Source: Calonectria ilicicola (Eukaryota; Ascomycota; Sordariomycetes; Hypocreales; Nectriaceae). From it: a stretch of 64,000 nt of DNA. The stretch's first letter is position 1; each line of letters begins with the position of its first letter. A program made the position numbers and the translations under genes. Positions 21,151 to 32,844 of this stretch are shown here, piece after piece. The notes under the pieces were generated by a model. The model saw only the letters and a list, made by a program, of their open reading frames with translations. It made no database searches and was not told where the DNA came from. Where the stretch lies: positions 1,488,001 to 1,552,000 of the forward strand of contig CP085826.1 of the NCBI GenBank assembly GCA_020809705.1, in the 5' to 3' direction.

Positions 21151-23348
21151 ATGGCTTCTTCAACTTATCCGTCCTTTGATCGGATTAGCAGTGGTGGCTT
21201 CGTTAGTGAATCCTTCTCTCCAAAATCTCAATACATGCTAACCAACACGTCACTGACGAAAGGGCTGTAATATTAGGGCTATTGAGAACACGATGGGCGC
21301 TTCAAAGCGTCCGCGTCTTTGGTATCCAAGTAGACGCGGATTTGCAACTTATTATTCTTGGCATAGTCAATAAGACTCTCGACGTGGTCGTGCAGGCAGT
21401 CTTAGGGCGCATATCACTTCTCTACAACACTCTGTGGATGCTCCAGCCAGCAGTCGGTGCAACGATACAAGATTCTCTGCTCAAGGACGAAATGGCAAAC
21501 CCTTGGGATTCTATACACCACTTCTGGAACCGAAATACTACATTTGGGTTTAGTTTCAAGTCTTTGGGCCGGTTTATCATCACACTTAGCATATCATGGT
21601 GCGTGGTTCTCCTCGGTGCGAGCATGAATACCGTTGGCTGGCCCAAGCAGCGATGGTATCCAGACGCACCTCCACCAAACACAACCAGCGATGATCTCAC
21701 AATCTATGCGCCGATGATGGCCTTGGAAAGTGTCGATTGGTCCCAGGATATGCAGGCTGCTTTGTTCCTAGTGGGCGGTGAATCTGAGCGAGACGAGAAT
21801 GGTCTTCCTGTTATTAGCGTGGACACGAATGGCACGTTCGCAAGCGCCGCCGACGAAGTTGCGGCTGGTCTCTCGGCATCATCCGCCTTTTCAACCCTCC
21901 CAAACGTGTCCGAGATTTATACACGATGGTCACCAGACTGGCGGCCCGTGTTTGAAAACGCCTCCGCTATGACGGTCCTCCACACTCTGGTTAACGGTTC
22001 CACTGTGCAGAGCGCCTCCGTTCAGTCACAACACGTAAGGGATCTGTTCGAGCAACAACAGAAGGACGGAAAGTCATTCGCAAAATACGCACTTGGTTTT
22101 TATGCCTGGCTCAATTTAACTACGCCATCGCTGGCAACCACATGCATGGGGCTGGGCAAGGATGATAAGCCGCCAGAAAATAACCTCACCATCGTACTCC
22201 CTAGTAACGAGAACACGTCATTCTCTATTCTGATCGGCGCTAGTAATGATCTGACCTTCCCTGGTGCCTCCTGCACACTGGCCTTCTCACAGCAGCTCAT
22301 TACTGTGGTCAGCTGGATAGTTAGCAATTCTAGCCCAAGTATGCAGGTTGATCTTGGGTTATCACCCTGGCCACTTCCTTCGCCAACTCAATCTGCCGAT
22401 ACTATGATAACTTCAAAGCTTGCCAGTCACTTCCAAGCAATTTTGCCCTTGTTGGATGGACAAGTTCGTAGCTTTGGCATTGTACAACACTTGGTTCTAG
22501 CCGCCAGAGCACTGCAAACTTACCGCACGGAGTTCACCTCGGAGCCAGCAGCCCTTGCACCCTTTATAGCTACACTAGCGCAGCATCAACTTACAACGGC
22601 ACTCTGGGCTTTACAGGCGCATAACGACATCCTCATTTCCTCGGGCCCAGTACGATGGCAATTATACGGCTCTGGGCCACGTCTAAAATGGGAATGGATT
22701 ACTCTGATTGTTTTGTTTGTCCTTGCACTTGTAATGGTTAACCATATCATCCTGCTAATCCGCTATCGGATTCAACCCGGCTCTTGGCTGGCGCTTGGAG
22801 GCATGTTGCGTGCTGCCTATACAACTCCACCGGGGCAGCTTCCATCGGTCTCTGACGTACGGGAATCACATAGATATACATTTGGCGATGATACATGCGA
22901 AGAAAAGGCCAGAATAATGGACTCCTCCATTAGGTTTGCAGCAGAGCATGTATATGATCCGAATGGATCCGTCCCATGGGTACAACTTAAAGAATGCAAC
23001 TTGTACAGAGGTCAACAGTCAAATGAATTGCGGTCGCTTCAACGCAGTGGGTCTGGCGAAGAACCGGTCGAGAATACTGCCGCTTTGATGAGCTTTGTTG
23101 ACACCGATCTTTCCCCAAGGTCAACATGGAATCATCCCAAGGAAACTAGTTCAATCAGAGAACGTAATTATGAAGTGTCTCCAACATCGCATCCTATGCC
23201 GCGAAGTCTGATACTAAGTCTCGACAATATGCCGCCACCCAATCTGTCGGTAACTTCGCTTATGAGCACATCACCAAACACTCCCATTCAGAGGGGTCGA
23301 AGCAAGAACATGGGAACACGGCCGCCAGGGAGTCAGACAAATTCCTGA
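21151..23348 (+). CDS. Fungal multi-pass membrane protein of unknown function
   Basis: Preferred model: exon 21151-21205 (MASSTYPSFDRISSGGFV) and exon 21277-23348, intron 71 nt with GTGAAT donor, GCTAAC branch site and TTAG acceptor; 708 aa. The second exon is certain, the first is inferred from phase. Hydrophobic segments lie near the N-terminus (LQLIILGIVNKTLDVVVQAVL), at FIITLSISWCVVLLGASM, and late (WITLIVLFVLALVMVNHIILLI). The central ~330 residues carry many N-x-S/T sites (NTT, NGT, NVS, NAS, NLT, NSS), so they are probably extracytoplasmic; the Ser/Pro-rich tail is probably cytosolic. This three-helix layout is common among lineage-specific ascomycete membrane proteins, but no named family was recognised. 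Confidence 0.7.
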
Positions 23349-23632
23349 ATATAGGTTCCAGAGGATCAGATGCACCGAACGCCTATAGCTCTTGATATGG
23401 AATGTGGTGGTCAGGATCGGACTTCTTCGACACGCCCATCTTTCTTAATATTACCTGTCATGAGGTTAAATTCTTGCTATCCATCATTAGAGAGAAAGTC
23501 ATGCGCAATGAATTGGAGAATTTTATGTGCTTTATCCATTTTCCCATTGCTTCATTCCAACTTTTTGTCGCATGCGGGATATCCTCCTTGGCTCACTGAA
23601 TGAGCTCGTGCCATCACAATTCAAAAGCATTC
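23349..23632. other. Short intergenic region before tRNA-Val
   Basis: No gene recognised. It holds the 3' flank of the membrane protein gene and the immediate tRNA upstream sequence. Confidence 0.5.
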
Positions 23633-23706
23633 GGTTCTGTGGTCTAGTTGGTTATGGCATCTCGTTAACACCGAGAAGGTCCCCGGTTCAATCCCGGGCG
23701 GAATCA
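23633..23706 (+). tRNA. tRNA-Val (anticodon AAC)
   Basis: 74 nt, no intron. The acceptor stem GGTTCTG pairs with CGGAATC (including G-U and U-G), discriminator A. The anticodon stem TCTCG/CGAGA encloses loop TTAACAC with anticodon AAC. The T arm is CCCGG-TTCAATC-CCGGG. The box A (TGGTCTAGTTGG) and box B (GGTTCAATCCC) promoters are intact. CCA is not encoded, as expected in eukaryotes. Confidence 0.95.
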
Positions 23707-24426
23707 CATTTTTGCCATTCTGGGAGTGAGCACGACCCTTTATTTTTGTGGGTTGGATGACTTCGTGCTGTTATTTCTCGACTGGCCAGGAAAATACAAT
23801 TGGGGCTAGAGGGGCAGGATATGAACATGCGAGGAATCTACAAGTTCGGAGCCGTTGCCGGTGTCCGCAGCCCATCACCCCGGATTACGCATTTCTAATA
23901 CGGGCCGTGACGGGCTTGGCCGCCGGCCTGCATCGTGCAAGGCTTGACCATGCGGATCCGAAGGTGGCGTGGGCGATGAACCGCGCTGGCGAGGTCGCGG
24001 TTGGGTGCTCGGTTTGAATGCTGACAGATTACGAATATTTGGATTAGTGATGGAATTGCGATGGCACCGAATGATAGTAGCCTACGGCACTTTGTGCCCG
24101 CCGGCGGCTAAACGTTAGGCAACTAAAAAAAGAAGAAAAAAAAGGAAAACCAAAAGGCTTTTACTAGTCTGGCGAATTAGAGACGACATTTGACTGTTGG
24201 TAGCGCGAATCTGCACCCCGCTCATTGTAAGGTGGCATTCTGTGACGCATATGGTGATGTCGGCGCACGCCCGGCCCGACCGCAGTGCATACAGTGGATG
24301 TGACGTGACATGTGGTTGGCCTTACTTAGTATAAATAGCAATCGAAGAATTCAATATCTCAAAAAATCCAATTCAACAATCAATCAGATTCCTCTACCTC
24401 TATATCAACTCCAACTCTTCTCTAAA
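23707..24426. other. Intergenic region, promoter of the cyanamide hydratase-like gene
   Basis: Purine-rich A tract near 24125-24150 and a TATA element at 24330-24337. No gene recognised. Confidence 0.55.
24330..24337 (+). promoter_or_regulatory. TATA box (TATAAATA)
   Basis: A consensus TATA element 90 bp upstream of the ATG at 24427, followed by an A/C-rich leader with CAAT repeats. The position fits the core promoter of the cyanamide hydratase-like gene. Confidence 0.55.
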
Positions 24427-25211
24427 ATGGCATCAAAGGACATGGCTGCAAATGGCTGGACTGCTGTCCCAGTCGACGCCGGCCAAATCTTCAAGGGCCG
24501 ATCGTACATCCACGAGCCAGAAGCAATCACCGTCGACGAAATAAAATTCCCCTCCGACGACACCCTCGTGCTCCAGGTTCAGGAATTTGCCAAGAAAAAC
24601 TTACCTACCCCGACTTACAACCACTCGATGCGCGTGTTTTACTGGGGTACTTATCACCAAAACAAGAACCATGAACGCATGCTAAATTGAAATTAGGCAC
24701 CGCAATCTTGAAGCAGCAATTTCCAGAGCACTATGCCACACTGTCTCCCTCAACTTTGGCTCTGACTTGCCTGCTCCACGATATTGGCACAGCAAAGGCG
24801 TACATGGCCGCCACCCGCATGTCATTCGAGTTTAATGGTGCATTCCAATCTCTCAATCTCCTAGGCTCCTTGGGCGGAGAAAAAGATCAGGCAGAAGCCG
24901 TAGCTGAGGCCATCATCCGCCACCAAGACACAGGCGTCGATGGTACCATTACCTTCCTGGGGCAGTTGATCCAACTAGCCACACTTTACGACAATGTCAG
25001 CCAACACCCCCAAGTACCAGGCATCGACAAGATCATTCACCAGACCACCCGCGAGGATGTGACCCGGACATTTCCTCGGCATGCGTGGTGCGGTTGCTTC
25101 GCGGACACGATTAGAGAGGAAAAGAGGCTGAAGCCTTGGTGCCACTCGACGCATATTCTGGATTTCGAGGCGCTTGTCGAGGCCAATGAGTTTATGAAGC
25201 AGTATGAGTGA
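24427..25211 (+). CDS. Cyanamide hydratase-like HD-domain protein
   Basis: Exons 24427-24646 and 24697-25211 (50-nt intron), 244 aa, the usual length of fungal cyanamide hydratases. The enzyme adds water to cyanamide to give urea, and yeast Ddi2/Ddi3 belong to the family. The HD metal site is visible as NHSMRVFYWG (first His), LLHDIG (the HD pair), and later AIIRHQDTG and QLIQLATLYDN. The motif order and the ending FEALVEANEFMKQYE fit the family. No signal peptide or membrane helix is present, so it is cytosolic. Such genes are often patchily distributed and stress-induced. Substrate is inferred from similarity; related HD hydrolases of other specificity cannot be excluded. Confidence 0.88.
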
Positions 25212-25835
25212 TGACATCGTTTGAGGGTATTATGTAGTTGTGTAGCAGGTAATTTAGCTAATATTCGAATAACCAAATATGAATGAAGATTATTTTCCAT
25301 CAAAAAGTCATTTGGTCAATGAACTGTGCACACACATGCCCAGAGCCTTCAAATGGAGAAATCATATCGTGTCCCGCCATTTCTCTTTTTTTTTTTTTTT
25401 TTGGTTGTGGACTCCGAATTAACACTTGATGCCGCTCTGGTCGTACAAACAATCAGGCCCTTCGTACTCGCATCACAAAACAAGGGCTGATATCAAATTC
25501 GGACACTATAAAATAACGGAGTACAGTTGCACTCGACATACGTTGATCCAATCCCACTTGAAAATACAGAAATATTGCAGTTTAACCGGAAATGCTACGC
25601 GGTAGGAAGGGTCCTATTTTTAGTGGCCAAAACCAGGTCTGGAGCCGTGTGATGACTTTAGCGCCGTCTTATCCAAGGCTGACCCCACAGGAGCTGAACA
25701 GCTCTTCGAGAACAATCCCCCATGACAAATTTGCCGCCCAACAAAATGATCGATAACGGGTCAGCCGCGGCCTAATACGCGGTCAAGGGAGTCAAAGGCG
25801 TTCAGTAGCCTGCTCCTCCAGGCGGCCTGTCAACC
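25212..25835. other. Intergenic region
   Basis: Contains a poly-T run at 25386-25402 and the promoter of the Pfs gene. No gene seen. Confidence 0.55.
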
Positions 25836-28800
25836 ATGCGCCCTTTGCGCCCTTTGCGACGCGACGAGTTCGAGGTCGCTTTAATCTGCGCACTTCCGCT
25901 CGAATACAACGCCGCCTTCCTCATCTTTGACGAGCTGTGGGATGAGGAGGGTGATCAATATGGGAAAGCCACGGGAGACCCAAACGTCTATACAACTGGA
26001 CGTATAGGCAATCACAATGCTGTTTTAGCCCTTTTGCCTCACATGGGCAAAGTCAATGCCGCTAGCGCAGCAGCGAGCATACACTCCAGTTATCCCAACT
26101 TGCAAATTGCCATTCTCGTGGGTGTGTGCGGTGCAGCTCCTCGTAGCAAAAACGGGGAAATCCTCTTAGGCGATGTCATTATCAGCAAGGCTGTTGTCCA
26201 ATACGACTTTGGTCGGCAGTACCCGGACAGGTTCTTACGCAAGGACACGATGATGGATGGTCTGGGTCAACCAAGTAAAGTAATTCGTAATCTACTTGCC
26301 ATATTCCAGACAGATCGTATGGCAGATTGGTTAGAGCAACAAACAGGAAACCTCCTCCAAACGCTCCAAGACGAAGTTGCTCAGACGAAACGCCGTGGCA
26401 AATACGACTACCCTGGCACGACGAAAGACAAGCTATTTGAGTCAAATTACCGACATAAACACTATAATAATTCGATAGTTTGTGTTTGTCACAGTTGCGA
26501 AAAAGAAGCCGATCCAACTTGCGAAGAGGCAATCAATTCATCATGCGAGAAACTTGGATGTCACGAGAGCCATCTTGTCGTGAGACAACGGCTTCAGGCC
26601 AAACAGGAGACGGGCCAAGACAAAGGGAACATCATTCAAAAACCTATGATCCATTTCGGGCTTGTTGCATCTGGGGATTCGGTCATCAAGTCCGCCGTCT
26701 TCAGGGATAAGCTGTCTAGTGAAGTAGGTGTCATCGGATTTGAAATGGAGAGCGCTGGAATCTGGGGTGATTTGCCCTGCATCGTGATCAAAGGAGTATG
26801 CGACTATGCAGACAGCCATAAACATAAAGGATGGCAAGACTTTGCTGCAGCTGTGGCCGCATGTACCTCCAAAGCGATATTAGAACGGTTCGTTCTAGCC
26901 ACCAAGGTGGCAACACCACCGTCGGATAATAGTGAGTGGTTTATTTAGAAAATCCTCCATTCAAAACTAACGCAGGGCAGGTATAGAAACTCTAAACCGT
27001 GCAAGTGAAGCGGAACTGGCAAGCCGCATCATACCCTTAGTTGCACAGTTTGAACGGGACAGAAATGCCCTGGAGGCCCTGATGAAGTGCAACCATCAGG
27101 AAATTTCAGGTGGACTAGGACATTTGGTAGGTCATTGAATCAGTCCTCTCCTTCAGCCTCTAACTTATTTTAGGCTACTCAACTTAGTCATCTTGGGCTC
27201 CGTATACTAGAAAAACCAGCAATCCTTCGTGAAATCTGTGATGTTGCAGTTGATCCGGATAGCACAGGTTATTTGCAACCGACGCATGCGCAGAATACAT
27301 TAGACACTGCCACATGCCGTTGTTCCCTACGTCCGAGGGCTCCGAAGACCTCCTACAAACGCATCGGAACGGGGCTCCTCGAGCTATTTAGCAAAGAGGA
27401 GAACACATTTGTTCACTTGCCAGGTTGTCCTTATCATAAGAGGCTGTCAACGAAAACTTCCGCGGGGACAATATTCAAACTCAAAATCGGCCGAATGGTC
27501 AATGTTCTTGTTGAAGCTTCACTATCATACGCTGCTGGAGGAGCAGGTGGATTTTCCATTAGCCCCAACATCAACATCCAGGTTATGGTTCATGAGAGCC
27601 CCGCTGATGAGGTTTTTATCCAACTTATAAATCAACTCTGCGACCCCGACCTCCAAAAGCCTTCCGATGTCACCAAGCTTTTCAGGTCCGCTGAGAATAA
27701 GCTATTACGGCTATTTGATGATCGGGTGGCATCACCATACGAAGTCAGCAAAAACGGCGAAAGCCATCTCCATGTAAGAAGCGAAGCGCATAGTCTGATA
27801 AAAACAAACTAACAAATTTATAGCTGCTCTTGAAGATTTTGCGATTTGTGCCACATTTTTCCCTGGATAAGTACTCGGTAAAATCCCAAGTTCGTCAGAT
27901 GATACGCAATCTAGTAGCCGCAGGTGTTCCATGTAATATCACCACTCCCAACCATGAGTGAGCATTTTCTAATTTAACGTATACATCCTCTGCAACCTAA
28001 GATACTAACCAAGGTATTAGGGATATATATGACTATGCACTAGGGTACACATCTGTATTGACAGTAGAGGACATCTTTGCCAATACGTGGGCCCCTGGGC
28101 TTGAATTTCAGGCCAGCATTCTCAGCGCCCTCATTGAAATGGATGGCATCAACTCGGTTAAAAGCGGCGATATCCTAGTTATTAGATCTCAATTAGATGG
28201 GACTTCAGGGTTTGATGATATCTTAAACAGTATGTCATACTTCGTCGAGTGACTATTTTCTACTCTGGCAATGTTAACTCCTATTTCAGATGATCAAATC
28301 AGCCCTCTGGAAAGGGCCGTTCTTATGAAATCAGAGAAAGACGTCCTCTCGATTCTTGAAAGAGATCCGGAATCTCTCAAAAGAACCATTATTGGAGGCG
28401 GTATTTTGAATATTGCACTTCAATGGCCGCCTGGATTGTCCTTGTTGCTTTCTCGTGGTGGAACCGAAATTATCGATAAGAGTGAACGGGGTTGCTTGGC
28501 ACCAATCGAATTAGCATGCTCCATCAAATGCGTCGAGGCCGTTCGGATCTTACTTGCCGCAGACTGTACGCTTGAAATGGGATATTCCACCAAGGGCGTT
28601 GGTCTAATTCTTACCTGGACCTCGTTAGAATGTGCCAGAGAGGTTACAAAGACACTAGCTGATAGAAGGAGGCGACTCTTTCAACTGGCGCGCAAGATCC
28701 TTCTAGTCAGTCATATTAGAAAGTTTAAATGTTCGGATGGAAGTTTGCCGGATATCGAAGCAATCCAATTGATTGAAGCCATAGAGAATGCTGGAGGAAG

Positions 28801-29851
28801 AGTACCAGCTTGCCTCACTGCGGGGCCAATTGCAAGAAGCGTCTATCACGAACGCATTCGAAAGGCCTTCTTTCCTCTCCTGTTCGATGCTGGCTTTCGG
28901 GACTTGTCGGAAAGAAGTGTGGTAGGACTATTGCCGATAATGATACGTTATGGGCAGGATGTACGAATTTCCGAATACTGGAATCCACTCTTGTCGATTG
29001 TTTCCGTTATGCCTTGGGTCAGGGAACATTGCCTGTTAGATGAACGACCAACAGACCCAATTTCATTAGGTCTCAATACCTCAGCAACCGGATGGCACTA
29101 TCTCGCTACAGAATTAGGACATACCCACGAATATCACAATCCAATTACACATCGAAAAAGAAGAAACGCAGAAAAGTTGATTCAACAATTTGCAGAAGAG
29201 GTGTTTGAAAAATGCACGACAGACGATTGCCAATGCTGGTGTAGTGAGGGTGGATGCACGCCGTTCATATTGTACTGCAAGACTCAAGCTAAACGCGAGT
29301 GGAACCAATACAAGAGCCCTGTCATTCTCAACAATCTTTTCGAGCATGGGGACAAGTCCAAGTCAAAATTGGATGAAGAAACACATCAGTCCCTAGCTAA
29401 GCAATTCATTCGCCTCCTGACATTTGAAGCCCTTGAGATGACACACACATGCTGCCATTATTGGAATGGCAGAATTTTCTATCCTGCAAAGAATCAGAAC
29501 ATGAACACGGCATTTATAAAGAAGTTTGAAGGGGATTCAAAAGATATCAGAGAAGAGGAAGCGGAGCTTGCTTCCCGACTGACGCGGCTTTTGGACGGAT
29601 TTTGGCCAGAATATATCAGCTCCGGTGAGCCTTTGATGAATTTTATGTGGGAGAAGTGGAGGCGCCACATGACAGCCGAATGTGTCCCTTCGAACGAAGA
29701 ACAAGACCAGATCGCCGCTGCCGGGTTGACGGTTGATCGCGAGTGTAAGTACCCCCTTTGCATTAAACACCACCCAAGTTACTGACTCATGCCAGACGCG
29801 ACACCTGATGCTGTGTGGAACCTTCTTGATGGCCTCACATTTTCAGTTTAA
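25836..29851 (+). CDS. Pfs (PNP_UDP_1) nucleoside-phosphorylase-like protein with ankyrin-like and Cys-rich C-terminal regions
   Basis: Seven exons: 25836-26931, 26981-27126, 27174-27773, 27824-27957, 28021-28229, 28290-29744, 29796-29851; introns 47-63 nt, all phases agree; 1231 aa. Residues 1-365 form a Pfs/PNP_UDP_1 domain: FEVALICALPLEYNAA opens it, GVCGAAPRSKNGEILLGDVI is the phosphate-loop region, and GFEMESAGIW with VIKGVCDYADSHK closes it. In fungi this domain often sits at the N-terminus of NLR-like proteins, but no NACHT or NB-ARC domain follows here. Instead come ~370 unrecognised residues, weak ankyrin-like repeats (~730-830), and a Cys-rich part (C-x4-C-x-C-x-C at ~1037-1046, a CCHYWNGR motif near 1125). 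A recognition/cell-death role is inferred only from domain company. N-ribosyl hydrolase activity is possible. Confidence 0.8.
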
Positions 29852-31038
29852 TTCAAGGTATGAAAATATCGGAAGACCACACACTCCTCTTTCTATTGAC
29901 AACACGAACGTATGAGGCCTCTAAACCGGGCCCGCCTTCCGATACGCATTTTCTGGCAGGGTAAATAGACGATACAAAATAGAAATAAAATTACCAATTC
30001 TGAGACGATGGCCACGAGATGCTTATGCCGCTGGGTACCTATTTTTAGACAATTTTGGAGTCTTTACGAATGATCTACAGATCTACGTCGTCCGGCCATT
30101 GCCTAATCCAGAACGGGCATCGGAATGCGACAGGCTCAACGAATGGCGGCTGATCCACTCCCATTCGCCACCTTAATAACTCTGCGGTGAGAGAAAACTG
30201 ATAGTAAAATCCTTGGCGATATGGTATTGGAGCTTTAGGAGTGTTTTGGAAGATGTGCAACATGTATTCCGAAGAGCGGGTCCACTACTCCAAGCGGATT
30301 CCCACCGCGGGCGAAGCCGCTCTTCCGTGGCGCATCGAGGTGGGCAACACGTCTTTGGAACGTTACTTGGAGCCCAAAGCTCAGTGAGGCTGAGTAAGCC
30401 ACGTCACGAACCCAGCCAAAAAGCAATGATGTATCTTGGCGATGAAAACAGGATGATGATGCACGAATTGCGATGCATTTCAAGGTCAGACGACAGAGAT
30501 AAACTATACAAATTCATTGATTGATGTCATTTTTCTTCAATAATGTTTGAAATTCAGTGGGACAATGAAATGTTACACCACCCCAGGTCATCAAGTATTG
30601 GGTGCACACATGCACTCAAACTTAGCATTTGCAAATGATGATGGATGAATCATTCTGATCTTGGGTATAGCAAACTGTAATGCGACGATCCTTTTGAAAA
30701 ACTAATAGCTTACGCCCCATTACGGAAATAATCGATTGGGTGGGAGAGAGCCGGTTCTCGTATCCGGAAATATTTGTCGCAGCAGTCAGATTTTAAGGAG
30801 CGCGATGCATCGTGACCTCGTATAGACAAATAATTATGCGCAAATGCTCCGATGATGTAACTAGGACTGATGTTCAATATAGCCAAAATTGAGATATATT
30901 TAAGGGGCCTTATGTCCAAAGAAATAGCCAATATCATCATCATCATCATCACCACAACACTTCAGCATCATACTCACACCCTCTTGAAACACTCTCACAA
31001 TCTCTTCAAACACTCTTAACATACCAACAATCTCCAAA
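29852..31038. other. Intergenic region
   Basis: No gene recognised. Right end has an AT-rich TATA-like stretch near 30895 and a CAT trinucleotide repeat (30934-30950) just upstream of the secreted-protein gene. Confidence 0.55.
30934..30950. repeat. CAT trinucleotide microsatellite
   Basis: Five to six CAT units in the leader/promoter of the small secreted protein gene. It may vary in length among strains. Confidence 0.7.
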
Positions 31039-31441
31039 ATGCGCTTCGCCACCATTGTCGCCTCTGCTGCCGCCCTCGCCTCGGGTGTCACTTCTGCTGC
31101 TGTCACTCGTTATGCCACACTCCGCCTTTATGGTCTGCCTGACTGCGACCAGGACTTGAACCTTGGCGAGCTTGGTGTCTACAACACCGAAATTAACCAG
31201 TGCAATGTCATCCCCGGTAATACACCCATTCGATCTCTTCGTCTGGAAGCCAACTACTTCGACTGTTCTTGTAAGCTACTTCCCTACCCAAAGTTTCGCA
31301 GGTGCAGTGAACTAATACATGAATTTAGTGGAGGTTTACAATGACGTGACCTGCAACCTCAACAAGCACGATGTCACCCTCGACCAATGCCTTTCTGGAG
31401 ACAAGAGCTACGGTAGTTACAAGCTGGTTTGCAGCAACTAA
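31039..31441 (+). CDS. Small secreted cysteine-rich protein
   Basis: Exons 31039-31270 and 31329-31441, intron 58 nt (GTAAGC donor, ATTTAG acceptor); 114 aa. The first ~20 residues are a clear signal peptide (basic Arg, Ala/Ser-rich hydrophobic core, probable cleavage after VTSA). The mature ~94 residues carry six cysteines (PDCDQ, NQCNV, FDCSL, VTCNL, DQCLS, LVCSN), enough for three disulphides. The mature chain is compact with no low complexity. The gene has a typical short fungal leader ending CCAAA-ATG. Such proteins can be host-directed effectors, antimicrobial proteins or wall components; no known family was recognised. Confidence 0.85.
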
Positions 31442-32844
31442 ACGTGGGATCTTTTTTGTAAATCCTCCTCTTTTAATACCAACATTTCCCAAGGAGCATA
31501 GAAGTCTGGGTCCCCAATCAGCTAGGCCCTGGGGAGAGGGGAACAGGATTTTCCTAGAAGCCTTTCATTTGTGAAATATGTTATTTAGACTAGGTGGTTC
31601 ATCTCAGGGTGCCCCCAAAATTCTCATTACATAAAATAGATACAATTTGTCTCAGACACCCCAATGCTTCAGCTTATACTTGTTCCAAATGTTCAAGTTG
31701 CATTGTTCTCCACCACGTCAAGCAAAGGGAGGTTAACAATAATGAGCTGACGAAATAAAAGACTTTTTAAATATCCTAAAAAAGAAAAAACAATGTGCAA
31801 TAACAAATATATTGATGTGATTCAATCCTACGCAACAGAAAATACCAGCACGCAAATCCCAATGTCGCCTTCCCTCTCACATTCATTGTAACGAGGAAAA
31901 TAGGCTAGACCTAGAGGCCTAGTACTCGGTTATATACGGGTGTATGCCGCAGTGTAATCGCGGTGGCTGCTATTACTGCTGGATATTTTGCCATCTCGGT
32001 GGCTGGTTTATTGCAGCGGACGGCGCTTGGCACCGCCCCCATTCCCCCCATGACCAGATATCACCACATATTGACGGATTTTTCACTTCTTTTCTGTAAT
32101 TCAACCCGTATTTTGAGGTCAAATGCCCAACATGGCCGGTTAGGCAATAGAGGTAACGAGCACCGGAGCCTAGGCATAATCAGTTCCAAAACTCGGCTTT
32201 TAAAAAAAAAGAAAGAAGGAAAAATTGACGGTAGCTCTGCAGGTCTTCCAAAGCTATAAGACCAGAAAACTCACCACTCGGCTTGTTTGAATATCGTCGA
32301 GACCCTTGAACCCAAGAGCATCAAGCTGTCTCTCGCCCCCCAGCAACTGAGGTGGCAATGAAGATGGATAACGTGAGGACGGTCAGTAGAAAAGCCAGGG
32401 CAGTATCCAGTGTTATTCTTCTGAGGATGCGCTTCAATTTAGTCTCGGCTAGGCAAAAGTGCGCCCGAAGAGCATCATGTATCTGAAGTCCAGCCATGAG
32501 GATGATGACAGTGAGAATATAATCAAGGGGAATTTCCATGATGAAGCAGGCATGGAAGAGAATATCGATCTACCCAAATAGGCCAGTAAAATAGGACGCA
32601 GGGAACAAGCGAATATTTTAAGGAAGGGAAAAGACTTTTTAAAATGAAAAGAATATTGTGCGTCGGTTGCTATGATTTGCGTTAAATGTGCAGTAAACTT
32701 TGTATAGGTGTACTCAACGGCTAGGTTACGGGCCCTAGCATCACAACTTACCATCAAAAGTATCTATAAGAATCTCAGCGATATTTCAATGCAGATGTGA
32801 AAATTCTAGTGTATTTTGTGACAGCCATTGCTAATTATTCGAAG
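31442..32844. other. Intergenic region with a doubtful small ORF
   Basis: AT-rich. The only coding-like segment is the 72-codon minus-strand ORF at 32321-32539, entered separately. Confidence 0.5.
32321..32539 (-). CDS. Possible small two-helix membrane protein
   Basis: 72 codons from an ATG. Two hydrophobic segments (YILTVIILMAGLQI and ALAFLLTVLTLSIFIATSVAG) flank a basic loop (KLKRILRRI). Codon use (ATC, CTC, GCC, ACC) looks more like coding sequence than the AT-rich surroundings. No homologue is recognised and no splice partners are evident. It could be a real micro-protein, a fragment of a lost membrane protein, or chance. Confidence 0.3.
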   Translation of the reverse strand: MEIPLDYILTVIILMAGLQIHDALRAHFCLAETKLKRILRRITLDTALAFLLTVLTLSIFIATSVAGGRETA

